Assembly (NCBI GenBank): GCA_043729515.1
Contig: JAYTLK010000076.1
Location: 1 to 64,000 of the forward strand
Direction: 5' to 3'
DNA: 64,000 nucleotides
Origin: JANXSS01 sp043729515
GTDB lineage: Bacteria; Pseudomonadota; Gammaproteobacteria; Burkholderiales; Burkholderiaceae_D
Shown here: piece after piece, positions 42,828-52,138 of the stretch
Numbering within the stretch: the first letter of the stretch is position 1
Layout of the letters: every line of letters begins with the position of its first letter
Translations under genes and position numbers: made by a program
Notes under the pieces: generated by a model
Told to the model about the DNA's origin: nothing
What the model saw: only the letters and a program-made list of their open reading frames with translations
Databases searched by the model: none

Positions 42828-44488
42828 CGATGCTGGAGACAAAGCTCGACCCGCGCAGCGCCGATTTCAAGGTCAATGCGGAAGCCATGCAGTTGCTGGT
42901 CGACGAACTGCGCCGCAAACTTGCGCTGGTGGCGCAGGGCGGCGGTGAAGCGGCGCGCGCCAAGCATGTCGGCCGAGGCAAACTGCTGCCGCGCGAGCGG
43001 GTGCAGATGCTGCTCGACCCGGGCACGCCGTTTCTTGAATTCTCGCCAATGGCGGCGCATCGGATGTATGCAGAGGGCGGCGACAAGACTGCTGGCAGCA
43101 ACGGTGCTTCGGCAGGCATTGAACAGCGCGACACCGCACCGGCCGCCGGTCTCATCACCGGCATCGGCCGCATCGCCGGCCAGGAATGCGTGATCGTCTG
43201 CAATGACGCCACCGTCAAGGGCGGCACTTATTATCCGGTCACGGTCAAGAAGCATCTGCGGGCGCAGGAAATCGCGGCGCAGAACCATCTGCCTTGCGTC
43301 TATCTGGTCGACAGCGGCGGCGCCAATCTGCCGAACCAGGATGAAGTCTTCCCCGATCGCGAGCATTTCGGTCGCATTTTCTACAACCAGGCAAATCTGT
43401 CGGCGGCCGGCATCGCGCAGATCGCGGTGGTGATGGGTTCCTGCACCGCCGGCGGCGCCTACGTGCCGGCCATGAGCGACGAATCGATCATCGTCAAGGA
43501 TCAGGGCACGATCTTCCTGGGTGGCCCGCCGCTGGTCAAGGCGGCCACCGGCGAAGTCGTCAGCGCCGAAGACCTGGGCGGCGGCGATGTCCACACCCGA
43601 CTGTCGGGCGTGTGCGATCACATGGCGCAGGATGACCTGCATGCGCTGGCACTGGCGCGCCGCATCGTCGGCAACCTCAACCGCGCCGCGCCGTCAGTGG
43701 CAGGTCTGCGGGCTATGGTCGAACCGCGTTATCCGGCGCAGGATCTGTATGGCGTCATTCCAGTGGACACCCGCAAGCCCTTCGACGTGCGCGAGGTGAT
43801 CGCCCGGATCGTCGACGGCAGTGACTTCGATGAATTCAAGGCGCGCTACGGCACCACCCTCATCTGCGGCTTTGCGCACATCCACGGCATGCCGGTGGGG
43901 ATCGTGGCCAACAACGGCATCCTGTTTTCCGAGTCGGCGCTGAAGGGCACGCATTTCATCGAATTGTGCTGCCAGCGCAAGATCCCGCTGGTATTTTTGC
44001 AAAACATCACCGGCTTCATGGTCGGGCGCAAATATGAGAACGAGGGCATTGCCAGGAACGGCGCCAAGATGGTGACGGCCGTTTCCACCGCAGCGGTGCC
44101 AAAATTCACCGTCATCATCGGCGGCAGTTTTGGCGCTGGCAACTACGGCATGTGCGGTCGCGCCTTCTCGCCGCGCTTCCTGTGGATGTGGCCGAACGCG
44201 CGCATCTCGGTCATGGGTGGCGACCAGGCGGCGAGCGTGCTGGCGACCGTGCGGCGTGACGGCATCGAAGCCCGCGGCGGCGCCTGGAGCGTGGAGGAAG
44301 AGCAGGCCTTCAAGGAGCCGATCCGTGCCCAGTACGAGCATCAGGGCCATCCCTATTATGCGACCGCACGCTTGTGGGACGATGGCATCATCGATCCGGC
44401 CGATACCCGCACCGTGCTGGCGCTGGGCCTGCGCGCGGCGTTGCATGCGCCGATCGAGGACACGCGGTTCGGCCTGTTTCGCATGTAA
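42824..44488 (+). CDS. mccB: 3-methylcrotonyl-CoA carboxylase beta subunit (carboxyltransferase)
   Basis: This subunit transfers carboxyl from biotin to 3-methylcrotonyl-CoA, giving 3-methylglutaconyl-CoA in leucine breakdown. The 554-residue protein has the crotonase-type acyl-CoA carboxylase fold with GRGKLLPRERV, GSCTAGGAYVPAMSDE, GTIFLGGPPLVKAATGE and GGSFGAGNYGMCGRAF. An extra stretch at about residues 85-105, rich in Gly, Ala and Ser, seems absent from typical members of about 535 residues. The alpha subunit is 5.5 kb downstream, beyond the biotin genes. Confidence 0.93.
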   Translation: MTMLETKLDPRSADFKVNAEAMQLLVDELRRKLALVAQGGGEAARAKHVGRGKLLPRERVQMLLDPGTPFLEFSPMAAHRMYAEGGDKTAGSNGASAGIEQRDTAPAAGLITGIGRIAGQECVIVCNDATVKGGTYYPVTVKKHLRAQEIAAQNHLPCVYLVDSGGANLPNQDEVFPDREHFGRIFYNQANLSAAGIAQIAVVMGSCTAGGAYVPAMSDESIIVKDQGTIFLGGPPLVKAATGEVVSAEDLGGGDVHTRLSGVCDHMAQDDLHALALARRIVGNLNRAAPSVAGLRAMVEPRYPAQDLYGVIPVDTRKPFDVREVIARIVDGSDFDEFKARYGTTLICGFAHIHGMPVGIVANNGILFSESALKGTHFIELCCQRKIPLVFLQNITGFMVGRKYENEGIARNGAKMVTAVSTAAVPKFTVIIGGSFGAGNYGMCGRAFSPRFLWMWPNARISVMGGDQAASVLATVRRDGIEARGGAWSVEEEQAFKEPIRAQYEHQGHPYYATARLWDDGIIDPADTRTVLALGLRAALHAPIEDTRFGLFRM

Positions 44489-44514
44489 GCACACGGCATC
44501 ACGGAGAGGGCAGC

Positions 44515-45306
44515 ATGGAATTGAGCACGATCACGATCACCCGCAGCGCCGACGCCCGCGTGGCCACCGTCACGCTGACGCGCCCGGCGCTGCGCAATGC
44601 CTTCAACGCGGCCAGCATCGCGGAGCTGCAACGGGCCTTCGAGACCCTGAGCGCGGAGGACGACCTGCGCGCCGTGGTGCTGGCCGCAGAAGGCCCGGCA
44701 TTTTGCGCCGGCGCCGACCTCAACTGGATGCGCGAGATGGCCGGCTACGACCATGCCGAGAATCTGGCCGATGCCGCGCAACTCGCGGCGATGCTCTGGA
44801 GCGTCTATTGCTGCCGGCATCCGGTGGTGGCGAAGGTGCAGGGCGACGTCTATGCCGGTGGCATGGGACTGGTAGCCGCCTGTGACATCGCGGTTGCGGT
44901 CGATACTGCCCAATTCTGCCTGTCGGAGACCCGGCTGGGCCTGATCCCGGCAACCATTTCGCCCTACGTGATCCGCGCCATGGGGCAGAACGCGGCGCGC
45001 CGGTATTTCCTGACGGCCGAGCGGTTCTCGGCGGCGCAGGCGCTGCAGATCGGCTTCGTGCAGGAAGTGGTGGCGCCGGCGTCGCTCGCCAGCACGGTCG
45101 ATGCGCTGGTGGCCACGCTTGCCGCGGTCAGCCCGCATGCCGCGCGTGAAGCCAAGCGGCTGGTGCGCGACATCGGCGGCGCGCCGATCGATGCGACGCT
45201 GATTGCCGAGACCGCCGCCCGCATTGCGGCGGTGCGGGCCTCCGAACAGGGCCGCGAGGGCGTGCGGGCATTTCTCGACAAGCGCAGGCCAACCTGGCTG
45301 GATTGA
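44515..45306 (+). CDS. liuC: Methylglutaconyl-CoA hydratase (enoyl-CoA hydratase family)
   Basis: This crotonase-fold enzyme should add water to 3-methylglutaconyl-CoA to make HMG-CoA. The 263-residue protein has the CoA-binding FCAGADLNWMREM near residues 63-75 and the oxyanion stretch YAGGMGLVAACDIAVA, followed by SETRLGLIPATISPYV. The assignment to leucine breakdown rests on its place between mccB and mccA. It ends 17 bases before bioA. Confidence 0.88.
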   Translation: MELSTITITRSADARVATVTLTRPALRNAFNAASIAELQRAFETLSAEDDLRAVVLAAEGPAFCAGADLNWMREMAGYDHAENLADAAQLAAMLWSVYCCRHPVVAKVQGDVYAGGMGLVAACDIAVAVDTAQFCLSETRLGLIPATISPYVIRAMGQNAARRYFLTAERFSAAQALQIGFVQEVVAPASLASTVDALVATLAAVSPHAAREAKRLVRDIGGAPIDATLIAETAARIAAVRASEQGREGVRAFLDKRRPTWLD

Positions 45307-45323
45307 ATTTTTCTGGAGCTGAA

Positions 45324-46664
45324 GTGGCCGTGTCAAACAATGTCGATTGGGTGCAACGCAGTCTGGCCAGTGTCTGGCATCCCTGCACCCAGATGCAGCA
45401 TCATGAAACCGTACCGCTGGTGCCGGTAAGCCATGGTCGCGGCGTCTGGCTCTATGACACCGATGGCAAGCGCTACCTCGACGGCATCAGTTCCTGGTGG
45501 GTCAACCTGTTCGGCCATGCCAATCCGCGCATCAATGCGGCCCTGCGCGAACAGCTCGATCTGCTGGAACACGCGATGCTGGCCGGTTTTACCCATGAGC
45601 CGGTGGTGCGCTTGTCCGAACGGCTGGCGGCGTTGACCGGCAATGTGCTCGGCCACTGCTTCTATGCCTCCGATGGCGCTTCGGCAGTCGAGATCGCGCT
45701 GAAGATGAGCGTGCACGCCTGGCGCAATGCGGGGCGCACCGGCAAGCATGAATTCGTCTGCCTGGCAAACAGCTATCACGGCGAAACCCTGGGTGCGCTG
45801 GCAGTCACCGACGTGCCGCTGTTTCGCAACGCCTATGGCACGCTGCTGCAGGACGTGCACGTGGTCGAAAGCCCTGACGCCCGTCGTGCCGAACCGGGCG
45901 AGACACCAGCCGACGTCGCCCGCCGCGCAGCCGGCGCACTCGAACGCCTGCTGCAGGAACGCGGCGCGCAGATCGCCGCCGTCATCCTGGAGCCGCTGGT
46001 GCAGTGCGCCGCCGGCATGGCCATGCATGACCCGGCGTATCTGCAGGCGGTGCGGGCGCTCTGCGACACCTACGGCGTGCACCTGATCGCCGACGAGATC
46101 GCCGTCGGTTGCGGGCGCACCGGCACCTTCTTCGCTTGCGAACAAGCCGGCATCTGGCCGGATTTTCTGTGCCTGTCCAAGGGCATCAGCGGCGGCTATC
46201 TGCCGCTGTCGCTGGTGATGACGCGCGACGCCATTTACCAGGCTTTCTATGACACCGACGTGGCGCGCGGCTTCCTGCACTCGCATTCCTACACCGGCAA
46301 TCCGCTGGCCTGCCGCGCTGCGCTGGCCACGCTCGACATTTTTCGCGAGGATGATGTCCTGGCGCGCAACCGCGGCACCGCCGGCCAGCTCGGTGCGGCC
46401 CTGGCGCCGCTGGCCGACGATGCGCGCATCACCCACCTGCGCCAGCGCGGCATGATCTGGGCCTGCGATGCGGTGGTCGACGATCCCGCGGCTGGCGCGA
46501 CTTTCTCCCGGCGCTTCTTCACCACTGCGCTGGCGCATGGCCTGCTGATGCGCCCGATCGGCCGCACGCTGTATCTGATGCCGCCGTATATCCTCGATCA
46601 GGAGCAGATCGCCTACATCGGCGATGCGGTGCCAAAGATCCTCGACCAGGTGCTGCGCGCATGA
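45324..46664 (+). CDS. bioA: Adenosylmethionine-8-amino-7-oxononanoate aminotransferase
   Basis: BioA transfers the amino group of S-adenosylmethionine to 8-amino-7-oxononanoate in biotin synthesis. The 446-residue PLP enzyme has WHPCTQMQ near the N-terminus, SSWWVNLFGHANP, IADEIAVGCGRTGTFFACE and the cofactor lysine in CLSKGISGGYLPLS. GTG at 45324 with GGAG 5 bases upstream is the likely start; TTG 45303 or GTG 45330 are alternatives. It overlaps bioF by 4 bases. Confidence 0.94.
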   Translation: MAVSNNVDWVQRSLASVWHPCTQMQHHETVPLVPVSHGRGVWLYDTDGKRYLDGISSWWVNLFGHANPRINAALREQLDLLEHAMLAGFTHEPVVRLSERLAALTGNVLGHCFYASDGASAVEIALKMSVHAWRNAGRTGKHEFVCLANSYHGETLGALAVTDVPLFRNAYGTLLQDVHVVESPDARRAEPGETPADVARRAAGALERLLQERGAQIAAVILEPLVQCAAGMAMHDPAYLQAVRALCDTYGVHLIADEIAVGCGRTGTFFACEQAGIWPDFLCLSKGISGGYLPLSLVMTRDAIYQAFYDTDVARGFLHSHSYTGNPLACRAALATLDIFREDDVLARNRGTAGQLGAALAPLADDARITHLRQRGMIWACDAVVDDPAAGATFSRRFFTTALAHGLLMRPIGRTLYLMPPYILDQEQIAYIGDAVPKILDQVLRA

Positions 46665-47875
46665 ACCCGATGCTGACGCGCCTGCAAGGCAAGCTCGACC
46701 TGCTCGATGCGCAGGGGCTGCGCCGGCGTCGCCGCACCGCCGAGTCCGCCTGCGCGCCGCGGGTACAGGTCGATGGCCGGCCGATGCTGGCTTTCTGCAG
46801 CAACGATTATCTTGGCCTGGCCGCCCATCCGCAAGTGATCGCCGCGTTGCAGGAAGGCGCCGCGCTGTATGGCGCCGGCAGTGGCGCCTCGCATCTGGTC
46901 AGCGGCCATTCGCGCGCCCATGTGCTGCTCGAAGAACGGCTGGCCGAATTCGTCGGGCCGAATCTGGTTGCCGCCCGCGCGTTGACGTTTACAACCGGCT
47001 ACATGGCAAATCTGGCGCTGCTCTCCGCGCTGGGCGGACCGGACACCGATCTGTTTTCCGAGGCTGTCAATCATGCCTCGTTGATCGATGGCGCGCGGTT
47101 GTCGCGATCAACGGTACAGGTATATCCGCATGGCGACGTCGCCACGCTCGAGCGTCTGCTTGCTGCCAGCACCGCCGTCAACAAGTTGGTCGCAACCGAT
47201 AGCGTGTTTTCGATGGATGGCGATCTGGCACCCCTGCCGGCCCTGCTGGCGGTCTGCGAGCGTCACGGCGCCTGGCTGGTGGTGGATGATGCGCATGGCT
47301 TCGGCGTCCTGGGTGCGCAGGGGCGGGGCGCCCTCGCGCATTTCGGCCTGTGCTCGCCGCAGCTGATCTACATGGGAACCCTGGGCAAGGCCGCCGGTGT
47401 GGGTGGCGCCTTCGTCGCGGCGCATGAGACGGTGATCGAATTGCTGCTGCAACGCGCCCGGCCCTACATCTATACTACTGCTGCGCCGCCGGCCCTGGCG
47501 CATGCGCTGCTGGCCAGCCTGGACATCATCGGCGGCGCCGAAGGCGATTCGCTGCGCGCGCGGCTGCAGGCCCGTATTCGGCAGCTCGATGCACAGCTGC
47601 GCCTGCAGCACTGGCGCCGGCTGCCATCGGCCACCGCGATCCAGCCGGTCGTGATCGGCGAGAACCACACTGCGATGGCGGCCGCCGCCGCGCTCGATGC
47701 GCAGGGCCTGTGGGTGCCGGCGATCCGCCCGCCAACCGTGGCGGCTGGCACGGCCCGGCTGCGCGTCACGCTTTGTGCAACCCATGCGCCGGAAGAGGTT
47801 GCGCGTCTGATCGATGCACTGCATGTGCTCGATGGCGCGCCGGTTTCGATCGCGGGCGACGGCATGCGCGCATGA
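46661..47875 (+). CDS. bioF: 8-amino-7-oxononanoate synthase
   Basis: BioF condenses pimeloyl-ACP or pimeloyl-CoA with alanine. The 404-residue PLP enzyme has FCSNDYLGLAAHP near residues 45-57, GSGASHLVSGH, DSVFSMDGD, DDAHGFGVLG and the cofactor lysine in GTLGKAAGVGG. It starts with an ATGA overlap to bioA. Its own stop again forms ATGA, leading into the 8-base repeat before bioD. Confidence 0.95.
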   Translation: MNPMLTRLQGKLDLLDAQGLRRRRRTAESACAPRVQVDGRPMLAFCSNDYLGLAAHPQVIAALQEGAALYGAGSGASHLVSGHSRAHVLLEERLAEFVGPNLVAARALTFTTGYMANLALLSALGGPDTDLFSEAVNHASLIDGARLSRSTVQVYPHGDVATLERLLAASTAVNKLVATDSVFSMDGDLAPLPALLAVCERHGAWLVVDDAHGFGVLGAQGRGALAHFGLCSPQLIYMGTLGKAAGVGGAFVAAHETVIELLLQRARPYIYTTAAPPALAHALLASLDIIGGAEGDSLRARLQARIRQLDAQLRLQHWRRLPSATAIQPVVIGENHTAMAAAAALDAQGLWVPAIRPPTVAAGTARLRVTLCATHAPEEVARLIDALHVLDGAPVSIAGDGMRA

Positions 47876-47883
47876 AGGCGTTG

Positions 47884-47947
47884 GTAGATGAGTAAATGAG
47901 TAGATGAGTAAATGAGTAGATGAGTAGATGAGTAGATGAGTAGATCG
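47884..47947 (+). repeat. 8-base tandem repeat between bioF and bioD
   Basis: Seven full units GTARATGA and one partial unit stand in tandem. On the + strand each unit carries an ATG whose frame (Met-Ser-Lys or Met-Ser-Arg) is closed by the TGA overlapping the next unit's ATG. This makes a chain of overlapping mini-ORFs across all three frames. There are no spacers, so this is not a CRISPR array. Confidence 0.95.
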
Positions 47948-48012
47948 GCAATTCGCTGCATCATCACGCAACCCCGGCATCAACGCGTCAGCCACATGAA
48001 TTGCAGACCCCC

Positions 48013-48729
48013 ATGCGCCTCCCCGTACAAGCACCCGCAAGACACGCCTGGTTCGTCACCGGCACCGATACCGAAATCGGCAAGACCCTGGTTTCCTCGG
48101 CCATGCTGCATGCACTCGGTGCGGCTGGCCTGCGCGCCGCCGGCATGAAGCCGATTGCCGCCGGCGCGGTCATGCGCGATCATGTCCTGCGCAACGACGA
48201 TGCCGACCAGCTGGCGGCCGCCGCCGGCGTGGCGCTGCCGCCTGCGCTGGCCACGCCTTACCTGCTGCGCGAAGCGGCGGCGCCGCATGTGGCCGCGACG
48301 ATGGAAGGCGTGCAGATCGACGTCGAGCACATCCGCCAATGTTATGCCCGCATTGCCGAGCGCGCCGAGGCGGTGGTGGTCGAAGGCGTGGGCGGGTTTC
48401 GCGTGCCGCTGAACGATGAACACGACACCGCCGACCTGGCGCAGATGCTCGGCCTGCCGGTGATCCTGGTGGTCGGCCTGCGCCTGGGCTGCTTGAACCA
48501 TGCACTGCTGACGGCCGAAGCGGTGGCGGCGCGCGGGTTGACGCTCGCCGGCTGGGTCTGTAATGTGGTCGACACTGGCATGGCGCACGGTCCGGCCAAC
48601 GTCGACGCGCTCGCACATCGCCTGGCTGCGCCGCTGCTGGGCGTGGTGCCGCGCCTGCCGGTGGCCGATGCCGCAGCAGCAGCAGCGCACATCGATTTTT
48701 CGCGCCTGGCAGGCTGGCCTGGGCGCTAG
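48013..48729 (+). CDS. bioD: Dethiobiotin synthetase
   Basis: BioD closes the ureido ring of biotin with CO2 and ATP. The 238-residue protein has the P-loop GTDTEIGKT near residues 17-25, AAGMKPIAAGA with the substrate lysine, and VEGVGGFRVPL. ATG at 48013 is chosen, although no ribosome site is visible; TTG at 48001 is an alternative. Poor initiation signals plus the repeat upstream suggest unusual translation. bioB follows after 94 bases. Confidence 0.93.
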   Translation: MRLPVQAPARHAWFVTGTDTEIGKTLVSSAMLHALGAAGLRAAGMKPIAAGAVMRDHVLRNDDADQLAAAAGVALPPALATPYLLREAAAPHVAATMEGVQIDVEHIRQCYARIAERAEAVVVEGVGGFRVPLNDEHDTADLAQMLGLPVILVVGLRLGCLNHALLTAEAVAARGLTLAGWVCNVVDTGMAHGPANVDALAHRLAAPLLGVVPRLPVADAAAAAAHIDFSRLAGWPGR

Positions 48730-48823
48730 GCTGACCGGCCCGGTCAGGCTGCTTGACTGGATCAGTACCGCATTCCCGGCCGCATTCACGCAATCCCACT
48801 TTCATTTTTTCCGGAACCTCATC

Positions 48824-49933
48824 ATGTCGTCACAACCGATCGCCTTCCAAGCCCCTGTCGAGACCGTCACCGCCGATGTCTGGCCGGTGGCCGACGTGCT
48901 GGCGCTGTTCAACCTGCCGTTCAACGATCTGCTGTACCGCGCGCAGCAGGTGCACCGGGAGAATTTCAACGCCACCGAGGTCGAACTGGCAACGCTCCTG
49001 TCGATCAAGACCGGCGGCTGTCCGGAAGATTGCGGCTACTGCCCGCAGGCCGCGCGCTACGACACCGGCGTGACTGCGCAAAAGATCCTGCCGCTCGACA
49101 CGGTGCTGGAATCTGCCCGCGCCGCGCAGGCGCAGGGCGCGACCCGCTTCTGCATGGGCGCGGCGTGGCGCGAGCCGAAGGACCGCGATCTGGAACAGGT
49201 CGAGGAGATGGTCCGGGCAGTCAAGGCGCTGGGCATGGAAACCTGCGCCACGCTGGGCATGCTGGGCGAGGGTCAGGCCGCGCGCCTGAAGGACGCCGGG
49301 CTCGACTATTACAACCACAACCTCGATACCGCGCCCGAGTTCTATGCCAACGTGATCTCCACCCGCGATTACCAGAACCGGCTCGATACCCTTGGTCGGG
49401 TGCGCGAGGCAGGCATCAAGGTCTGCTGTGGCGGCATCGTCGGCATGGGTGAATCGCGGCTGCAGCGCGCCGGCCTGGTGGCGCAGCTGGCCAATCTCAC
49501 GCCCTATCCGGAATCGGTACCGGTAAATCACCTGGTGCAGGTCGAGGGCACGCCGCTATACGGCACCGAAGCGCTCGATCCGCTGGAGTTCGTGCGCACG
49601 GTGGCGGTGGCCCGCATCACCATGCCGAAGGCGCGCGTGCGCTTGTCGGCGGGGCGGCGGCAGATGGGTGAGGCAGTGCAGGCGCTATGTTTTCTGGCAG
49701 GGGCGAATTCGATTTTTTATGGCGACAAGCTGCTCACCACCGGTAATCCGGAGGTCGAGGAGGACCGGGCGTTGCTGGACAAGCTGGGCATGCAGACGCG
49801 CCGCAATGCGATCGATGCCCGCTGCGAGCGCGATGTCCCGCCCGCCGTATCCGCATGCTCGGACTCGGCAGCGCCTGTGGTCAGCGAAGCCGGGGTGGCG
49901 GCCGTTGCTGCCGCGGCAAACGTCCCCGCCTGA
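48824..49933 (+). CDS. bioB: Biotin synthase
   Basis: This radical SAM enzyme inserts sulfur into dethiobiotin. The 369-residue protein has the cluster-binding C66-x3-C70-x2-C73 and YYNHNLDTAPEFYANV. VCCGGIVGMGE and an arginine-rich RVRLSAGRRQMG stretch complete the family pattern. A C-terminal Ala/Val-rich tail of about 30 residues extends past the usual end. The long upstream open frame overlaps bioD and is rejected. mccA begins 14 bases after the stop. Confidence 0.95.
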   Translation: MSSQPIAFQAPVETVTADVWPVADVLALFNLPFNDLLYRAQQVHRENFNATEVELATLLSIKTGGCPEDCGYCPQAARYDTGVTAQKILPLDTVLESARAAQAQGATRFCMGAAWREPKDRDLEQVEEMVRAVKALGMETCATLGMLGEGQAARLKDAGLDYYNHNLDTAPEFYANVISTRDYQNRLDTLGRVREAGIKVCCGGIVGMGESRLQRAGLVAQLANLTPYPESVPVNHLVQVEGTPLYGTEALDPLEFVRTVAVARITMPKARVRLSAGRRQMGEAVQALCFLAGANSIFYGDKLLTTGNPEVEEDRALLDKLGMQTRRNAIDARCERDVPPAVSACSDSAAPVVSEAGVAAVAAAANVPA

Positions 49934-49947
49934 CCCGGGGCCCGACC

Positions 49948-52122
49948 ATGTTTCGCAAGATCCTGATCGCCAACCGCGGCGAAATCGCCTGCCGCATCGC
50001 CGCCACCGCCGGCAAGCTCGGCGTGCAGACCGTTGCCGTCTATTCCGATGCCGACGCCGGCGCGCGTCATGTCGCCGCCTGTGATGAAGCAGTGCGGCTT
50101 GGCCCGGCTCCGGCGCGCGAGAGCTATCTGCTGGGTGAGCGCATCATCGCCGCCGCATTGGCCGTCGGCGCGCAGGCGATCCATCCGGGCTATGGTTTTT
50201 TGTCCGAGAATGCGGAATTCGCGGCAGCCTGCGCCGATGCCGGTCTGGTCTTCATTGGCCCGCCGGCCTCGGCCATCCGCGCCATGGGCAGCAAATCCGC
50301 CGCCAAGGCGCTGATGGCCGAGGCCGGCGTACCGCTGGTACCGGGCTATCACGGCGACGATCAGGATCCGGCGCTGCTGCATCGCGCCGCCGATGCCATC
50401 GGTTATCCGGTGCTGTTGAAAGCCAGTGCCGGCGGCGGTGGCAAGGGCATGCGCATCGTCGAACGCAGCGCGGATTTCCTGGCAGCGCTGGCGTCCTGCC
50501 AGCGCGAAGCGGCGGCCAGCTTCGGCAATGATCAGGTGCTGATCGAACGGTATTTGCAGCGTCCCCGCCATGTCGAGATCCAGGTGTTTGCGGACACGCA
50601 CGGCGGTTGCGTGTTTCTGTTCGAGCGCGACTGCTCGGTGCAGCGGCGGCATCAGAAGGTGCTCGAAGAAGCGCCGGCACCGGGTCTGGGCGAGGAGCGC
50701 CGCCAGGCCATGGGCGCCGCAGCAGTGGCCGCGGCGCGGGCGGTCGGCTACGTCGGCGCCGGCACGGTGGAATTCATCGTCGCTGCCGATGGCGAATTCT
50801 ATTTCATGGAGATGAACACCCGGCTGCAGGTCGAGCATCCGGTGACGGAGATGATCACTGGCCAGGATCTGGTCGCCTGGCAGTTGCAGGTTGCCTGCGG
50901 TCAGCCGCTGCCGCTGTGCCAGGCGCAGCTGGCGATCCATGGCCATGCGCTCGAAGCGCGCATCTATGCGGAGAATCCGGAGAAGGGTTTCCTGCCGTCG
51001 ATCGGCACGTTGCGCCATCTGCGCATGCCGCCGGCGGTTGCCTTTGCCGTTCATGCGGGCGATGCCGGTAGTGGCGCGGTCTTGCCGGCGCCGGTGCGAA
51101 TCGATTCGGGGGTGCGAGAAGGCGATGCGATTTCGCCGTTCTATGATCCGATGATCGCCAAGCTGATCGTCTGGGGCCCGGATCGCGCAACCGCACTGGC
51201 GCGCATGGACGCGGCACTGGCGCAGTACCAGGTGGTGGGTCTGGCGACCAACATCGGATTTCTGCGACGGCTGGTGGCCAGCGCGCCGTTCGCCGGCGCC
51301 GATCTCGATACCGGCCTGATCGAACGGCATCATGCGGCGCTGTTTCCGGCACCGGTTGCGACACCCTTGCCGGTGCTGGCGCTGGCATGTGCGGCGATCC
51401 TGCGCGATGAAGCGCGCGTCTCTCTGGCGCAGGCGGCTGCGCGCGGCATGGCTACCGATCCGTGGGCGGCGACTACTGGCTGGCGCATCGGCGGCCCCTT
51501 GCAGCGCAACTTGCTGCTCGCCGCCGACGGACAGGAACATCGTCTGGTGCTGACCTACCGGCGGGGCGATTTCCTGTTGCAGCAGGCGGGGCAAAGCCTT
51601 CCGCTGCAATTGCTTGATGTGCTGACTTCCATGACAGGTTCGGCCGCCGCTTCTGGCAACCCCTTTGCTTCTGCCTCCACGTCCACCGGCGCCAGTTCCA
51701 TTCCTTCCGGCCTGTCTGCCGGCCAATACGCCGCCACGGTATCGATCCGCCTGGGCGACGACTGGCTGCGCGGGCAAGTGGTGCGCGAAGGCGAACTGCT
51801 CCATGTCTTTCACGCCGGCCTGCAGCACACGCTCGTTTTCGCCGATCCGCTGGCCCACGCCGGCGTTGCCGAAGCGGTCGGCGGACGCCTGACCGCGCCG
51901 ATGCCGGGCAGGATCGTCGCCGTGCTGGTGACAGCCGGAGAAGAAGTGAAGGCCGGTGCGCCGCTGATGATCATGGAAGCCATGAAGATGGAGCACACCA
52001 TCGCCGCGCCGCATGCCGGCGTGATCGATACGCTGCTGTATGCAGTCGGCGACCAGGTGGCGGATGGCGCGCCGCTGCTGTCGCTGCATCCGCTCACGAC
52101 CATCGAACCGGCCGCTGCCTGA
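49948..52122 (+). CDS. mccA: 3-methylcrotonyl-CoA carboxylase alpha subunit (biotin-containing)
   Basis: This subunit carries biotin carboxylase and the biotin carrier. The 724-residue protein begins FRKILIANRGEIACRI and has the ATP-grasp loop KASAGGGGKGM near residues 153-163. It also has EMNTRLQVEHPVTE, and it ends with a biotinyl domain whose AMKM lysine is the attachment site (near residue 680). A Ser/Ala-rich linker precedes the carrier domain. Its position straight after bioB puts it beside its own cofactor genes. Confidence 0.94.
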   Translation: MFRKILIANRGEIACRIAATAGKLGVQTVAVYSDADAGARHVAACDEAVRLGPAPARESYLLGERIIAAALAVGAQAIHPGYGFLSENAEFAAACADAGLVFIGPPASAIRAMGSKSAAKALMAEAGVPLVPGYHGDDQDPALLHRAADAIGYPVLLKASAGGGGKGMRIVERSADFLAALASCQREAAASFGNDQVLIERYLQRPRHVEIQVFADTHGGCVFLFERDCSVQRRHQKVLEEAPAPGLGEERRQAMGAAAVAAARAVGYVGAGTVEFIVAADGEFYFMEMNTRLQVEHPVTEMITGQDLVAWQLQVACGQPLPLCQAQLAIHGHALEARIYAENPEKGFLPSIGTLRHLRMPPAVAFAVHAGDAGSGAVLPAPVRIDSGVREGDAISPFYDPMIAKLIVWGPDRATALARMDAALAQYQVVGLATNIGFLRRLVASAPFAGADLDTGLIERHHAALFPAPVATPLPVLALACAAILRDEARVSLAQAAARGMATDPWAATTGWRIGGPLQRNLLLAADGQEHRLVLTYRRGDFLLQQAGQSLPLQLLDVLTSMTGSAAASGNPFASASTSTGASSIPSGLSAGQYAATVSIRLGDDWLRGQVVREGELLHVFHAGLQHTLVFADPLAHAGVAEAVGGRLTAPMPGRIVAVLVTAGEEVKAGAPLMIMEAMKMEHTIAAPHAGVIDTLLYAVGDQVADGAPLLSLHPLTTIEPAAA

Positions 52123-52138
52123 TAGGAAACGACGATTC

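Noticed and set aside
47884..47947. CRISPR array
   Set aside because: The 8-base units are contiguous without spacers, and no cas gene is near.
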